Of a DNA stretch of 49,692 nucleotides, positions 15,344 to 23,872 are shown piece by piece. A program made the translations under genes and the position numbers. Numbering within the stretch: the first letter of the stretch is position 1; each line of letters opens with the position of its first letter. Source of the stretch: JANNAT01 sp031422555 (lineage in GTDB: Bacteria > Pseudomonadota > Alphaproteobacteria > Rhodobacterales > Rhodobacteraceae); NCBI GenBank assembly GCA_031422555.1, contig JANPLZ010000094.1:1-49692 (forward strand), written 5' to 3'. Below the pieces are notes generated by a model. It made no database searches. It saw nothing but the letters and a program-made list of their open reading frames with translations, and was not told the DNA's origin.

Positions 15344-17608
15344 TCAGCGGCGTTTGCGGATCACTTTACGCGCGGCTTTGGCGGCTTTGCCGGCGGCTGG
15401 CCCGGGCTTGCGCGGCGCATATCGCGCAGTTTTGCCGCTGCGCGCAGTGCCTGTTGGCAGGGTTTTTCCATCCAGCATCAGCAAATCAAGCGTCAGCCCG
15501 CCGGTGGTGGCAATCGCTTCGGCCAGCCGCACCACCACACGTTGCCCGATCCCGATCACCACGCCGGTATCTGCCCCGATCAACGCCTGTCTTTCGGCGT
15601 CAAAGTGGAAATACTCGCGCCCGACAGACCGGATCGGCACCAGACCATCGGCACCGGTTTCGTCCAGCTTGATGAACAACCCAAACCGCTGCACGCCCGA
15701 AATGCGCCCGGTAAACTCTGCCCCAACCCGGTCAGACAGAAAGGCCGCAAGATAGCGGTCGGTCGTGTCGCGTTCCGCCATCATGGAACGCCGTTCGGTG
15801 TCCGATATCAGCTTGGCGGTTTCGTCCAGATTTTCCACATCCCACGCTGACAGCCCGTCATCACCCCAGCCATGCCCGGCAATCAGCGATCGATGCACCA
15901 TCAAATCGGAATAGCGCCGGATCGGTGAAGTGAAATGCGCATAGTTGCGCAACGCCAACCCGAAATGGCCAAAGTTCGTGGCCGTGTAATAGGCTTGGGT
16001 CATCGACCGCAGCGTGGTGACGTTCATCAATTCGTTGAAATCCGTGCCCTGCGCCTGTGCCAACAGCCGGTTCAGATGCGCGGTTTTCAAAACCAGTCCC
16101 TTGGCAAGGCTGAAACCCGACGCCTCGGCCACCTCGCGCAAGGATTCCAGTTTTTCGGGGCTGGGTTCTTCATGCACCCGAAACAGCACCGGACGTTTCA
16201 GGCGCAGCAATTCTTCGGCGGCGGCCACGTTGGCGGCGATCATAAATTCTTCGATCAGTTTGTGCGCATCAAACCGGTCACGGTAGGCCACCGACAAAAC
16301 CACGCCTTCGTCAGACAGCACAATTTTGCGTTCGGGCAGATCAAGGTCAAGCGGCTGGCGGCGCGCCCGCGCCAGTTTCAGCGCCTCGTAGGCGGCATAA
16401 AGCGGGCGCAAAACCGGGTCCAGCAAGGCGCTGGCCTTGTCATCGCCATGCCCATCGATGGCATCCTGCACTTGGCCGTAATGCAGGCTGCCCGCTGATC
16501 GCATCAATCCGCGCACAAAGCGGTGACTGATTTTGCCACCCGTCGCGTCCAGCCTCATTTCCACCGCCAGACAGGCGCGATCAACATGTTCATGCAGCGA
16601 ACACAAATCGCCTGACAAAACATCCGGCAACATCGGCACAACACGGTCGGGGAAATAGCTGCTGTTGCCCCGCTTGCGGGCCTCGCGGTCAAGTGCCGAT
16701 CCCGGGCGCACGTAATGGGCGACATCGGCGATGGCCACCCAGATGATATGACCGCCGGGGTTCGCAAGATCGGGGTCGGCGCAGGCATAAACCGCATCAT
16801 CGCGGTCGCGGGCATCGACCGGGTCGATGGTAACAAGCAGCAAACCGCGCAAGTCAACGCGATTTGCCAAGGCGGCGGCGGTGGCGCGATCCGCCTCGGC
16901 AATCACTGCATCGGGGAACTGATCGGGGATGCCGTGCTGGTGGATGGCGATCAGCGAGACCGCACGCGGGCCCGATGGATCGCCCAGCCGCGCGGTGATG
17001 CGCGCTTGCGGCAGGCCCAGACGTTTCGCGCCGATTTGTTCTGCCTCGACCAGTTCGCCATCGCGGGCATCGCCCATATAGTCGCGCGCCACCGACCATT
17101 CCTTGTCGGCGCCTTTGTCGATTGGCAAAATCCGCCCGCCGTCGGCACCCATACGAAAAATACCCAACAGTTTGGTGGGGTTCGACCCGATGCGGCGGAT
17201 CAGCCGCGCCTCATAGGCGTGATCGCCACCAGCCACCGGGGTCAGCCTTGCCAAAATGCGCTCACCCGCGCCCAAGGCGGGATCACCCTTTTGCGGCATG
17301 ATCAGGATGCGCGGCGCATCATCGCCGCCACCCTCTTCCAGCGGTTTGGCAAACAGATCGCCCGCCGCATCCGGCGGCAACACCATCAACACCGAAACCG
17401 GCGGCAAGACCCCGACAGCCAGCAATCTGCGACCCCGTTTTTCGATGCCGCTGGTCTCATCGGCATCCAATTCGCGCAGCAGGCGTTTCAGATCAATGCG
17501 GGCATCGCCTTTGATACCAAAGGCTGCGGCGATATCGCGCTTGGCGGACAGGCCGGGATTTTCAACGATCCACTGGCGGACCTGATCAAGGGTGGGAAAT
17601 GCTTTCAT
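15344..17608 (-). CDS. rnr: Ribonuclease R
   Basis: RNase R is a processive 3'-5' exoribonuclease that can degrade structured RNA. The 754-residue protein has an N-terminal winged helix (residues 5-50), cold-shock OB domains, and the RNB catalytic domain with acidic cluster IDPVDARDRDDAV at 261-273. The later RNB signatures HFTSPIRRYSDLMVHR and AERDTTDRYLAAFL follow. A C-terminal S1 domain (GRISGVQRFGLFIKLDETGADGLV) ends in a Lys/Arg-rich tail. AGGGG precedes ATG 17608. The gene lies in a co-directional run dapE, GNAT, rnr, mltB-like. Confidence 0.95.
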   Translation of the reverse strand: MKAFPTLDQVRQWIVENPGLSAKRDIAAAFGIKGDARIDLKRLLRELDADETSGIEKRGRRLLAVGVLPPVSVLMVLPPDAAGDLFAKPLEEGGGDDAPRILIMPQKGDPALGAGERILARLTPVAGGDHAYEARLIRRIGSNPTKLLGIFRMGADGGRILPIDKGADKEWSVARDYMGDARDGELVEAEQIGAKRLGLPQARITARLGDPSGPRAVSLIAIHQHGIPDQFPDAVIAEADRATAAALANRVDLRGLLLVTIDPVDARDRDDAVYACADPDLANPGGHIIWVAIADVAHYVRPGSALDREARKRGNSSYFPDRVVPMLPDVLSGDLCSLHEHVDRACLAVEMRLDATGGKISHRFVRGLMRSAGSLHYGQVQDAIDGHGDDKASALLDPVLRPLYAAYEALKLARARRQPLDLDLPERKIVLSDEGVVLSVAYRDRFDAHKLIEEFMIAANVAAAEELLRLKRPVLFRVHEEPSPEKLESLREVAEASGFSLAKGLVLKTAHLNRLLAQAQGTDFNELMNVTTLRSMTQAYYTATNFGHFGLALRNYAHFTSPIRRYSDLMVHRSLIAGHGWGDDGLSAWDVENLDETAKLISDTERRSMMAERDTTDRYLAAFLSDRVGAEFTGRISGVQRFGLFIKLDETGADGLVPIRSVGREYFHFDAERQALIGADTGVVIGIGQRVVVRLAEAIATTGGLTLDLLMLDGKTLPTGTARSGKTARYAPRKPGPAAGKAAKAARKVIRKRR

Positions 17609-17679
17609 CGCTTGCCCCTAGCATGCAATGCCAAGACCGAAAAGCCACCAAGGCGACGCAGTTGTTTTGCCTGCCCGGC

Positions 17680-18099
17680 CTAAAGCTGCATGATCATCTC
17701 GCGGTGGGCGATGCCTGCGTCTTCAAACACTGGCCCGACGGCGACAAACCCCAAGGCCGTATAAAATTCCAGCGCATGGGTTTGCGCGCCCAGTTTGGCA
17801 TAAGTAACCGTGGGAATTTTGCGAAAATGCGCGACGGCGGCCCGGATCAGCGCCGCGCCATGGCCGCCGCCCCGCGCGGTTGGCAAAACGCAGACCCGGC
17901 CGATTTTGCCCGCGTTGCCCATAACGATCAGCCGGGCCGTGCCAATCGCGGTGCCGTGCAGCGTGGCCAGCAGGTGAATGGCAATACCGTCTTGGTCATC
18001 AACTTCATCGGCCTCTGACACGCCTTGCTCTTCGATGAACACCGCCCGGCGCAAGGCGCGGCAAGTGGCGATATCGCTGGTTTCGGCGATGTGCAGCAT
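17680..18099 (-). CDS. GNAT family N-acetyltransferase (ElaA-like)
   Basis: This 139-residue acetyl-CoA-dependent acetyltransferase belongs to a group resembling ElaA. The motif for the CoA pyrophosphate loop is RVCVLPTARGGGHGAALI (near residues 68-85), and the final strand shows ALEFYTALGFVAVGPVFEDAG. The substrate is unknown. Its ATG shares a base with the dapE stop (TGATG), so translation is coupled to dapE. The same pairing of a small GNAT with a peptidase gene does not by itself suggest a joint pathway. Confidence 0.88.
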   Translation of the reverse strand: MLHIAETSDIATCRALRRAVFIEEQGVSEADEVDDQDGIAIHLLATLHGTAIGTARLIVMGNAGKIGRVCVLPTARGGGHGAALIRAAVAHFRKIPTVTYAKLGAQTHALEFYTALGFVAVGPVFEDAGIAHREMIMQL

Positions 18100-19277
18100 C
18101 AGGCGAAATAGTCCCGCAACACCCGGCCATAGATGGCTTTCAGCGCATGGATCTGCGCCACTTCGACCCGTTCATCAACCTGATGCATGCCGCGCCCGAC
18201 CAGACCAAATTCCACCACCGGGCAGTGATCTTTGACAAACCGCGCATCCGAAGTGCCGCCACTGGTGGAAAACACCGGCGCAATCCCGGTTTCGCTGCGC
18301 ACCGCGCCCGCCACCAGATCGCACAACGCCCCCGGCGGCGTCAGGAAACTTTCGCCGGATATGGTGACACGAAGCGCAATCTCGACCCCGGTTGCGGCCT
18401 GCACGGCTGCGGCATGCGCCAGCGCCCAGTCGGTCAGGCTGGCTCCGGAATGGGCATCGTTGAACCGGATATTCACCGTGGCGGTGCCGCGCGCCGGAAT
18501 CACGTTGTTGGCCGGATTGCCGCAATCTATCGTGGTAATCGCAAGGGTCGAGGCGTCGAAATGGGCAGTTCCGGCATCCAGTGGTTGCTCTTCCAGCCGG
18601 GCCAGCAACGCCACCAGCGCTGTCATCGGGTTGCGGGCGCGCGCAGGATAGGCCGAATGGCCCTGCACCCCAACGGCGGTAAAATAGCAAGTCATCGAGC
18701 CGCGACGCCCGATTTTCATCATCTCGCCCAACGTGTTGGGGCATGTGGGCTCGCCGACAAGACAATCGCTCATCCGTTCGCCATTGGCGGCCATCCAGTC
18801 CAGCAGGGCCAGCGTGCCATCCAGCGCCACATCTTCCTCGTCGCCGGTGATCGCCAGAATAACCGCGCCATCGGGCGGCGTGGTGCGCACGAAATCCACC
18901 GCCGCCGCCGCAAAAGCCGCAACCCCCGATTTCATATCAACCGCGCCGCGGCCATACATAAAGCCGTCGATCACCGCCGCTCCAAATGGGTCTTGGGTCC
19001 AGGCCGCGGCATCGCCGACGGGGACCACATCGGTATGGCCGTTGAAGCCAAAGGATTTTTGTGCCCCGCGCGCGCCCCAGCGGGCATAAAGGTTGCAAAT
19101 CCCGCCCCGGTCAACCCGCGTGCAGTCAAACCCAGCCGCCGACAACAGCGATTGCAGGCGCACCAAAGCCCCACCTTCCACGGGCGTCACCGACACACAG
19201 CGGATCAGATCAGCCGTCAGGGCCACAGGATCAACCGGGTCTTGGGGCGACAAAATCATCGGGCTGTGCGGCGTCAT
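18099..19277 (-). CDS. dapE: Succinyl-diaminopimelate desuccinylase
   Basis: DapE hydrolyses N-succinyl-LL-2,6-diaminopimelate to LL-diaminopimelate in lysine and peptidoglycan synthesis. The 392-residue M20 metallopeptidase shows zinc ligands and catalytic residues in FNGHTDVVP (H81, D83), GAVDMKSG (D114) and GDEED (E147, E148). A dimerisation domain contains YPARARNPMTALVALL, and the last ligand lies in GLVGRGMHQVDE. ATG 19277 has AAAGG eight bases upstream; the frame is open to 19367 without support. DapD of the same route is coded at 33.3 kb and Asd at 38 kb. Confidence 0.94.
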   Translation of the reverse strand: MTPHSPMILSPQDPVDPVALTADLIRCVSVTPVEGGALVRLQSLLSAAGFDCTRVDRGGICNLYARWGARGAQKSFGFNGHTDVVPVGDAAAWTQDPFGAAVIDGFMYGRGAVDMKSGVAAFAAAAVDFVRTTPPDGAVILAITGDEEDVALDGTLALLDWMAANGERMSDCLVGEPTCPNTLGEMMKIGRRGSMTCYFTAVGVQGHSAYPARARNPMTALVALLARLEEQPLDAGTAHFDASTLAITTIDCGNPANNVIPARGTATVNIRFNDAHSGASLTDWALAHAAAVQAATGVEIALRVTISGESFLTPPGALCDLVAGAVRSETGIAPVFSTSGGTSDARFVKDHCPVVEFGLVGRGMHQVDERVEVAQIHALKAIYGRVLRDYFA

Positions 19278-19639
19278 CACGGGTGCCTTTCGCAACATTG
19301 GTGCAACAGCGATACCCAAGTCAGCCGCGGGCTGCAACCGCCGCCGCACATCCGGCCCTTGTGCCATCGCGCCCGATCTACTGTGGCCCTGCGGCCACCC
19401 CGACCGCTACCTATGGGGGTATAACGCTTTGAAGGTGACAAGTGTGGAGGCCAAGCCTAAATATGAGGCACCCAACAGCCCTTGGCTGGAACAGCGAATT
19501 TGCCACAATGCCGATGGATTGGATGTGCCGGTTGGTTCGCTTGAAACGACGGAAAGACCGGCATGGCCCGCCACGCAAACCACCTGATCGGTCTTGGATC
19601 GGTGCGCCACTGCGGCACCGATGAACGCCGCGTGGGGGG
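19278..19639 (+). other. Gap of 362 bp between divergent dapE and Hint genes
   Basis: I see no firmly supported gene here. The only candidate is a 38-codon open frame at 19508-19624 on the plus strand. It is very basic (MPMDWMCRLVRLKRRKDRHG), ends 15 bp before the Hint start and lacks a good ribosome-binding sequence. The promoters of both flanking genes should lie here, but no convincing -35/-10 pair stands out. Confidence 0.3.
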
Positions 19640-20758
19640 GTGTCTGTCGCCAAAGTCTTTCTCAACGCCCTGCGCCTGCGGTCTGGCCCGGCGATGGTAG
19701 CGGCTTCCCTTCGGGCGGCATGGACCAGCGCCGATGACGGCGGGTGGATCGCACTTTCCGATGCGGGACTGATTGATCCGGCCTTGGCACCGGGGCAAAA
19801 TGCCAACGGCAGTGCGGGCCAAACCGGGCTGATCCATGCGGGGCTGTTTGTGCTGGAACTGGCTTTGCCGCTGGCGGGGGCGATGGTAGTTTTGAACCAT
19901 CAGTCCGATCAGGGCTGGCCAAGCACGTTTTCGGTGTTTCACGATCTGGCAGCTGGGTTGGTGATCTTGCACCGCCAAGGCAAATCGGTGGCGCGCCATG
20001 TGCTTCCGGGACCGCTGCCATATGGGCGTGGCACGGGTCGGCTGTCGTTCCGGTTTGATGCCCCCGCCCGCATCTGGGACATGACATTTGAATTGCTGGG
20101 CAGCGATGCCGCCATTGCCATCACCGCCAGCGGGCGCAATCCGATGCCGTTGCCATTATCGGATATGCACCAGATTTGCGCAGCACCGCGCGGCGAAGGC
20201 CCGGTGCTTTGGTTTGGGTTTACCCGTGGCGCGGCCCCGCCCACCCATGCCGCATGGATCGGACAACGCACCCCGGTTGAAACCAGCCTTGGCCCCATCG
20301 CCGCCGCCAATCTGGTGCCCGGCGCCATCATCATGACCGCGGATCACGGCCCTTTGCCTTTGCTGGCCCGGCGCAACCTGACCCTGCCCGCGCGCGGGTC
20401 GTTCGCCCCGGTGTTGCTGCGCGCGCCGTTTTTTGGGGCGCGGCAGGATTTGCTGGTCTCGGCCGATCAATTGGTTGCGGTGACGGGGGCAGAGGCCGAA
20501 TATCTGTTCGCCGAAGAGGCCGTTTTGATGCGCGCGGGCGATATGGTGGACGGCCGCACCGCGCTGTCAGAACAGCGCCGCGCCGTGATCAGGTCGGTCG
20601 ACCTTGATCTGGGCCGCCCCGCCCTGATCCAAGCCGATGGCTGTCTGATTGCCAGCGGCCATCATACCGAGACGGATGCGTCGCTGCGCTGTTTGCACAG
20701 CTATGAAGTGCTGACGCTGATGGCATTGCTTGGGCGCACAGTGCGGCGGTCAGCATAG
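19640..20758 (+). CDS. Hint-domain protein
   Basis: This 372-residue protein has an N-terminal beta-rich part (about 1-190) and a C-terminal Hint (hedgehog/intein-like) domain. The domain begins RTPVETSLGPIAAANLVPGAI near residue 214 and continues with ARQDLLVSADQLVAVTGAE and the closing HSYEVLTLMALLGR. The nucleophilic Cys expected at the Hint start is not seen; the sequence there is THAAWIGQRTP. Self-splicing or autoproteolysis is therefore doubtful. Such Hint proteins are common in Rhodobacterales and are often secreted by type I systems; that is known of the group and not shown here. The start GTG 19640 follows a run of G; ATG 19694 is an alternative. Confidence 0.75.
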   Translation: MSVAKVFLNALRLRSGPAMVAASLRAAWTSADDGGWIALSDAGLIDPALAPGQNANGSAGQTGLIHAGLFVLELALPLAGAMVVLNHQSDQGWPSTFSVFHDLAAGLVILHRQGKSVARHVLPGPLPYGRGTGRLSFRFDAPARIWDMTFELLGSDAAIAITASGRNPMPLPLSDMHQICAAPRGEGPVLWFGFTRGAAPPTHAAWIGQRTPVETSLGPIAAANLVPGAIIMTADHGPLPLLARRNLTLPARGSFAPVLLRAPFFGARQDLLVSADQLVAVTGAEAEYLFAEEAVLMRAGDMVDGRTALSEQRRAVIRSVDLDLGRPALIQADGCLIASGHHTETDASLRCLHSYEVLTLMALLGRTVRRSA

Positions 20759-20786
20759 CGATTTCAGGTCTGTCATCGTGACACAG

Positions 20787-21110
20787 TTAGTCAAAAAACG
20801 GCGTCATCTGCGCCACGATCACCGAATTTTCATCCAAAGCCCGCGCCATCATCGCCTGTTCTTCGGGATCAATTTCATCCCCCGCCGCCAGCCGTTCTTC
20901 CAGCGTGCCATAGCCCGACACATCCAGCGGCGACAGATCGGCTTGCTTCAGGATGGCCACGGTTTCGCGCACTGCCTCGGCCTCATCCACCCCACTGGCA
21001 TAACACATCAAGGCGGCGCCCGTGGCCTTGTCGGGCAAGCCATCACCGGGTTTGCGGCCCACTTCGACAACCAAAGTATAGACTTGTTGCTTGCTGTCTT
21101 CTTTGGTCAT
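20787..21110 (-). CDS. Conserved hypothetical protein, 107 residues
   Basis: This is a small acidic cytoplasmic protein without signal peptide or membrane span. It contains TLVVEVGRKPGDGLPDKATG, a helical middle (DEAEAVRETVAILKQADL) and YGTLEERLAAGDEIDPEEQAMM. I recognise no domain. The start at 21110 has AGGTG five bases upstream. It is convergent with the Hint gene (28 bp between stops) and lies 74 bp downstream of the PII-like gene in the same direction, so it could be the last gene of the bicarbonate operon. Confidence 0.7.
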   Translation of the reverse strand: MTKEDSKQQVYTLVVEVGRKPGDGLPDKATGAALMCYASGVDEAEAVRETVAILKQADLSPLDVSGYGTLEERLAAGDEIDPEEQAMMARALDENSVIVAQMTPFFD

Positions 21111-21184
21111 TTTGGCACCTATCCCACCTGAAAGGCCGATTTATCGTGCTGCCCGCCAAAGGCAAGCGGTGATTTTCTACCCGG

Positions 21185-21493
21185 CTAAAACCGCATGGGC
21201 CGGATCACTTGCACATCACCCACCGATACCACACCGATATGGCGCTGCACGACGGCAAAAGCTGCCTCCAGCAGAGCGTCCAGCCGGTCCGGGGCCACCA
21301 GACACACCACGGCCACCATACCGCTGCGGCCAACCTGTCCTTCCCGGCTCCATTGGCCTGACCGACCAGAGCCGCCCAGCACGGGCAAAACCGTAAAACC
21401 CGTTACCCCGGCAGCGGCCAGGGCATCGGTCAGTCGGCCCTCCATCGGGGCCTCGATGATGATTTCGACACGCTTTGCATCATGGGTCTGCAT
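21185..21493 (-). CDS. PII-like signalling protein (SbtB-like)
   Basis: This 102-residue protein follows the ferredoxin-like PII pattern: first strand KRVEIIIEAPMEGRLTDALAAAGVTGFTV, then a T-loop-like segment GGSGRSGQWSREGQVG. Strand MVAVVCLVAPDRLDALLEAA and the final GVVSVGDVQVIRPMRF complete it. It lacks the classic PII uridylylation Tyr context. In cyanobacteria, SbtB is such a protein and controls the bicarbonate carrier SbtA in response to adenyl nucleotides. Here it starts 6 bp after the carrier gene, with AAGGATG nine bases before ATG 21493, which supports the same partnership. Confidence 0.75.
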   Translation of the reverse strand: MQTHDAKRVEIIIEAPMEGRLTDALAAAGVTGFTVLPVLGGSGRSGQWSREGQVGRSGMVAVVCLVAPDRLDALLEAAFAVVQRHIGVVSVGDVQVIRPMRF

Positions 21494-21499
21494 GATCGG

Positions 21500-22489
21500 T
21501 CATCCTTGGGTCAGGGCTACGGCAATGGCCACATAGGCCGGAATACCGATGATCAGGTTGAAGGGAAACGTCACCCCCAACGACAGGGTCAGATAAATCG
21601 ACGGGTTCGCTTCGGGCAGCGCCACGCGCATCGCGGCGGGCACGGCGATATAGCTGGCCGATGCTGCCAGCACCATCATCAGCGCAACACCCCCGGTGGA
21701 CAGGCCCAGCGCCATCGCCACCCCAAGACCGGCCACGGCGCCGATCATCGGCATGATCAGCCCAAACGCCACCACGCGCCAATCCAATATGCCGCGCGCC
21801 CCGCGCAACCCCCGCCCGGCGACCAGCCCCATATCCAGCAAGAACAGGCACAGCACACCCTGAAACGGCGCCACGATAAACGCATCAATCCGTGCCATCC
21901 CTGGCGCACCTGTGGCCAGCCCGATCAGGAACGACCCCACCAAAAGCACAATCGACCCGTTCAACAAAATCTCATGCCACAGCCGCGCATCCATCCGAAC
22001 GCCCGCATCGTTGCCGCTGCCGTTGCGCGTCACCAACCAAAGCGCCGACACAATCGCCGGGGCCTCCATCGCCGCCGCAACCGCCACCATATAGCCTTCG
22101 GCCGCGATGCCGCGCGCGGCCAGAACCGATGTTGCGGTCACAAAGGTAACGATCGAGATAGAGCCGTAATGCGCAGCCACCGCGGCGGCATCCAGCGCCG
22201 ACAGTCTTGTAATTCCGCGCAGCAGCGCAAAGGCCACGAACGGCAGCGCGAAAGACAAGGCAACACCGCCCGCCAAGGCCCCGATCAAATGGCCATCCAA
22301 CCCATGATCGGCCACCGCCACCCCGCCCTTAAAGCCGATGGCGAACAGCAGATACAGCGACATCATCTTTGCCGCGGCTTCGGGCACTGTCAGGTCAGAT
22401 CGGGCGATGGCCGCACCAAGACCCAGCGCAAAGCTCAAAATCATCGGTGACAGCAGGTTTTGTGCCGCCAAGGTCAGAATTTCAGACAC
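21500..22489 (-). CDS. sbtA: Sodium-dependent bicarbonate transporter, SbtA family
   Basis: This integral membrane protein of about 329 residues has repeated hydrophobic helices and two related halves. Family-like segments include LLSPMILSFALGLGAAIARSDL at the start, LYLLFAIGFKGG near residue 45, and LLDMGLVAGRGLRG. SbtA-type carriers import HCO3- with Na+ in cyanobacteria; homologues occur in many proteobacteria. I chose GTG 22489 because it gives the usual N-terminus and GGTGG stands just upstream. The frame is open to 22552. It lies between carbonic anhydrase and the PII-like gene, forming an apparent inorganic-carbon operon. Confidence 0.85.
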   Translation of the reverse strand: MSEILTLAAQNLLSPMILSFALGLGAAIARSDLTVPEAAAKMMSLYLLFAIGFKGGVAVADHGLDGHLIGALAGGVALSFALPFVAFALLRGITRLSALDAAAVAAHYGSISIVTFVTATSVLAARGIAAEGYMVAVAAAMEAPAIVSALWLVTRNGSGNDAGVRMDARLWHEILLNGSIVLLVGSFLIGLATGAPGMARIDAFIVAPFQGVLCLFLLDMGLVAGRGLRGARGILDWRVVAFGLIMPMIGAVAGLGVAMALGLSTGGVALMMVLAASASYIAVPAAMRVALPEANPSIYLTLSLGVTFPFNLIIGIPAYVAIAVALTQG

Positions 22490-22576
22490 GTTCCACCCAT
22501 CGTTTTTGTGCCAGGTATCGCGGCCTGACCCATCGGCAAATGCCCGCGCCACGCCGATATGTTACCCACGTACCGG

Positions 22577-23224
22577 TTACACCGAAACAAACCCGCCGCG
22601 GGCTGTGTCGAACTGTTCCAAAGCCCCCTCGCCGGTGTTGTTCCACAACCCATGCAAAGTCAGCAGATCGCCCTCAACTGCCGCGCGGACAAACGGAAAG
22701 GTCATCAGATTTTCAAGGCTGATCAGCACCGCCTCTTTTTCCAGCGCCGGTAAAATCTGATCCGCCGGCAGATGGGCAACCTTGTCATAGCCGGGGCGCA
22801 GAATATCCATCCAGCGGCCAACAAAGCTGGATTTTTCCTCCAGCGCCGGGGCATGGCCAGAGCACATGTCATGGCAACCCTTCACCCCGCCGCAATTGGA
22901 ATGGCCCAGCACCACGATATGGGCCACGCCCAGACTGGTCACCGCATATTCCACCGCCGCCGACGTGCCGTGGGTCTGGCCATCAGGATTGTAAGGCGGC
23001 ACCAGATTGGCCACATTGCGGTGGATAAAAAACTCTCCTTCATCGGCGCCAAAGATAGAGGTGACATGCACCCGGCTGTCACAGCACGAAATTACCATGG
23101 CGCGCGGATGCTGCCCGCTTTCGGCCAAGCGGCGATACCAGGCCTTGTTTTCTTGATAGGCCGTGGCGCGCCAGCCTTGAAATCGTTGGATAAGATAGGC
23201 GGGAAGCGGGCGGATATGGCTCAT
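22577..23224 (-). CDS. Beta-class carbonic anhydrase
   Basis: This enzyme catalyses the interconversion of CO2 and bicarbonate. The 215-residue protein has zinc ligands C47 (ISCCDSRV), H108 and C111 (LGHSNCGG), and the D49-R51 dyad. The Ser usual in CSDSR is Cys48 here. The C-terminal block LTLHGLWNNTGEGAL matches the family. There is no signal peptide, so it acts in the cytoplasm. GAAGGA lies eight bases before the ATG. It is the first gene of a three-gene run with SbtA and a PII-like protein. Confidence 0.94.
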   Translation of the reverse strand: MSHIRPLPAYLIQRFQGWRATAYQENKAWYRRLAESGQHPRAMVISCCDSRVHVTSIFGADEGEFFIHRNVANLVPPYNPDGQTHGTSAAVEYAVTSLGVAHIVVLGHSNCGGVKGCHDMCSGHAPALEEKSSFVGRWMDILRPGYDKVAHLPADQILPALEKEAVLISLENLMTFPFVRAAVEGDLLTLHGLWNNTGEGALEQFDTARGGFVSV

Positions 23225-23364
23225 CTGTCGCGTCCTTCAAACGGGGCTGCCTCGATCTAGGCTGCAATTGCCGCAAATTCGAGAGGTTTCTTTTGCCCAG
23301 CGCAACCTTTTCTTCAGCACAACAAGGCAGGATGGCCTTGGGTGTAAGACTAAGGGTGTGTCAG

Positions 23365-23754
23365 ATGACTGAAAGTAACGTGGTCGCTTTGCGGCCCAAA
23401 GAACGTGTGCGCCAGGATGCAGAACCCATTGCCACAATGTATCGAAACCTTGGCACAGCTTCGGCGGAACAGATCGTGGCGCGGGCGTTGGGGGAATTGG
23501 CGCTGACGATGTCCAGCATTGCCACCCAAGTGCGTGACCATGAATTAGGCGACCTGATCCGCCAGTTGCGCCGCCTGCAACGGATGGCAGAAAATCTGGG
23601 GTTGATTTCGCTGGGCGTGGTTGCCGCCGATTTGCGGGCCTGTCTGGATTGCAAAGACGTCACCGCCTTTGCCGCCGTTTGGGCGCGGCTGTTGCGCATT
23701 GCCGAACGGTCTTTGGCCGCCGACAGCGCCGCGTTGGATCAAACCCTGACCTAG
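23365..23754 (+). CDS. Conserved hypothetical protein, 129 residues
   Basis: This is a cytoplasmic, largely alpha-helical protein. It contains long helices (AEQIVARALGELALTMSSIA, GDLIRQLRRLQRMAENLGL) and VVAADLRACLDCKDVTAFAAVWARLLRIAERSL, a length and rhythm that recall HPt-like four-helix bundles, but the HPt phospho-His motif is not visible. The ATG at 23365 is preferred, with AAGGG nine bases upstream, over more distal starts. It lies upstream of the aminopeptidase gene in the same direction, separated by 118 bp. Confidence 0.65.
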   Translation: MTESNVVALRPKERVRQDAEPIATMYRNLGTASAEQIVARALGELALTMSSIATQVRDHELGDLIRQLRRLQRMAENLGLISLGVVAADLRACLDCKDVTAFAAVWARLLRIAERSLAADSAALDQTLT

Positions 23755-23872
23755 GGCGGTTAAGTCAGTGTTCGGGGCATGGGGCAAAACGGGGGGCTTA
23801 CGTCCCGCCATGCCCGGTTGCAGCCAAGGGCAAATCCGCTAAACTTTGGCAAAGCCGATCAAGGATGCGCCA

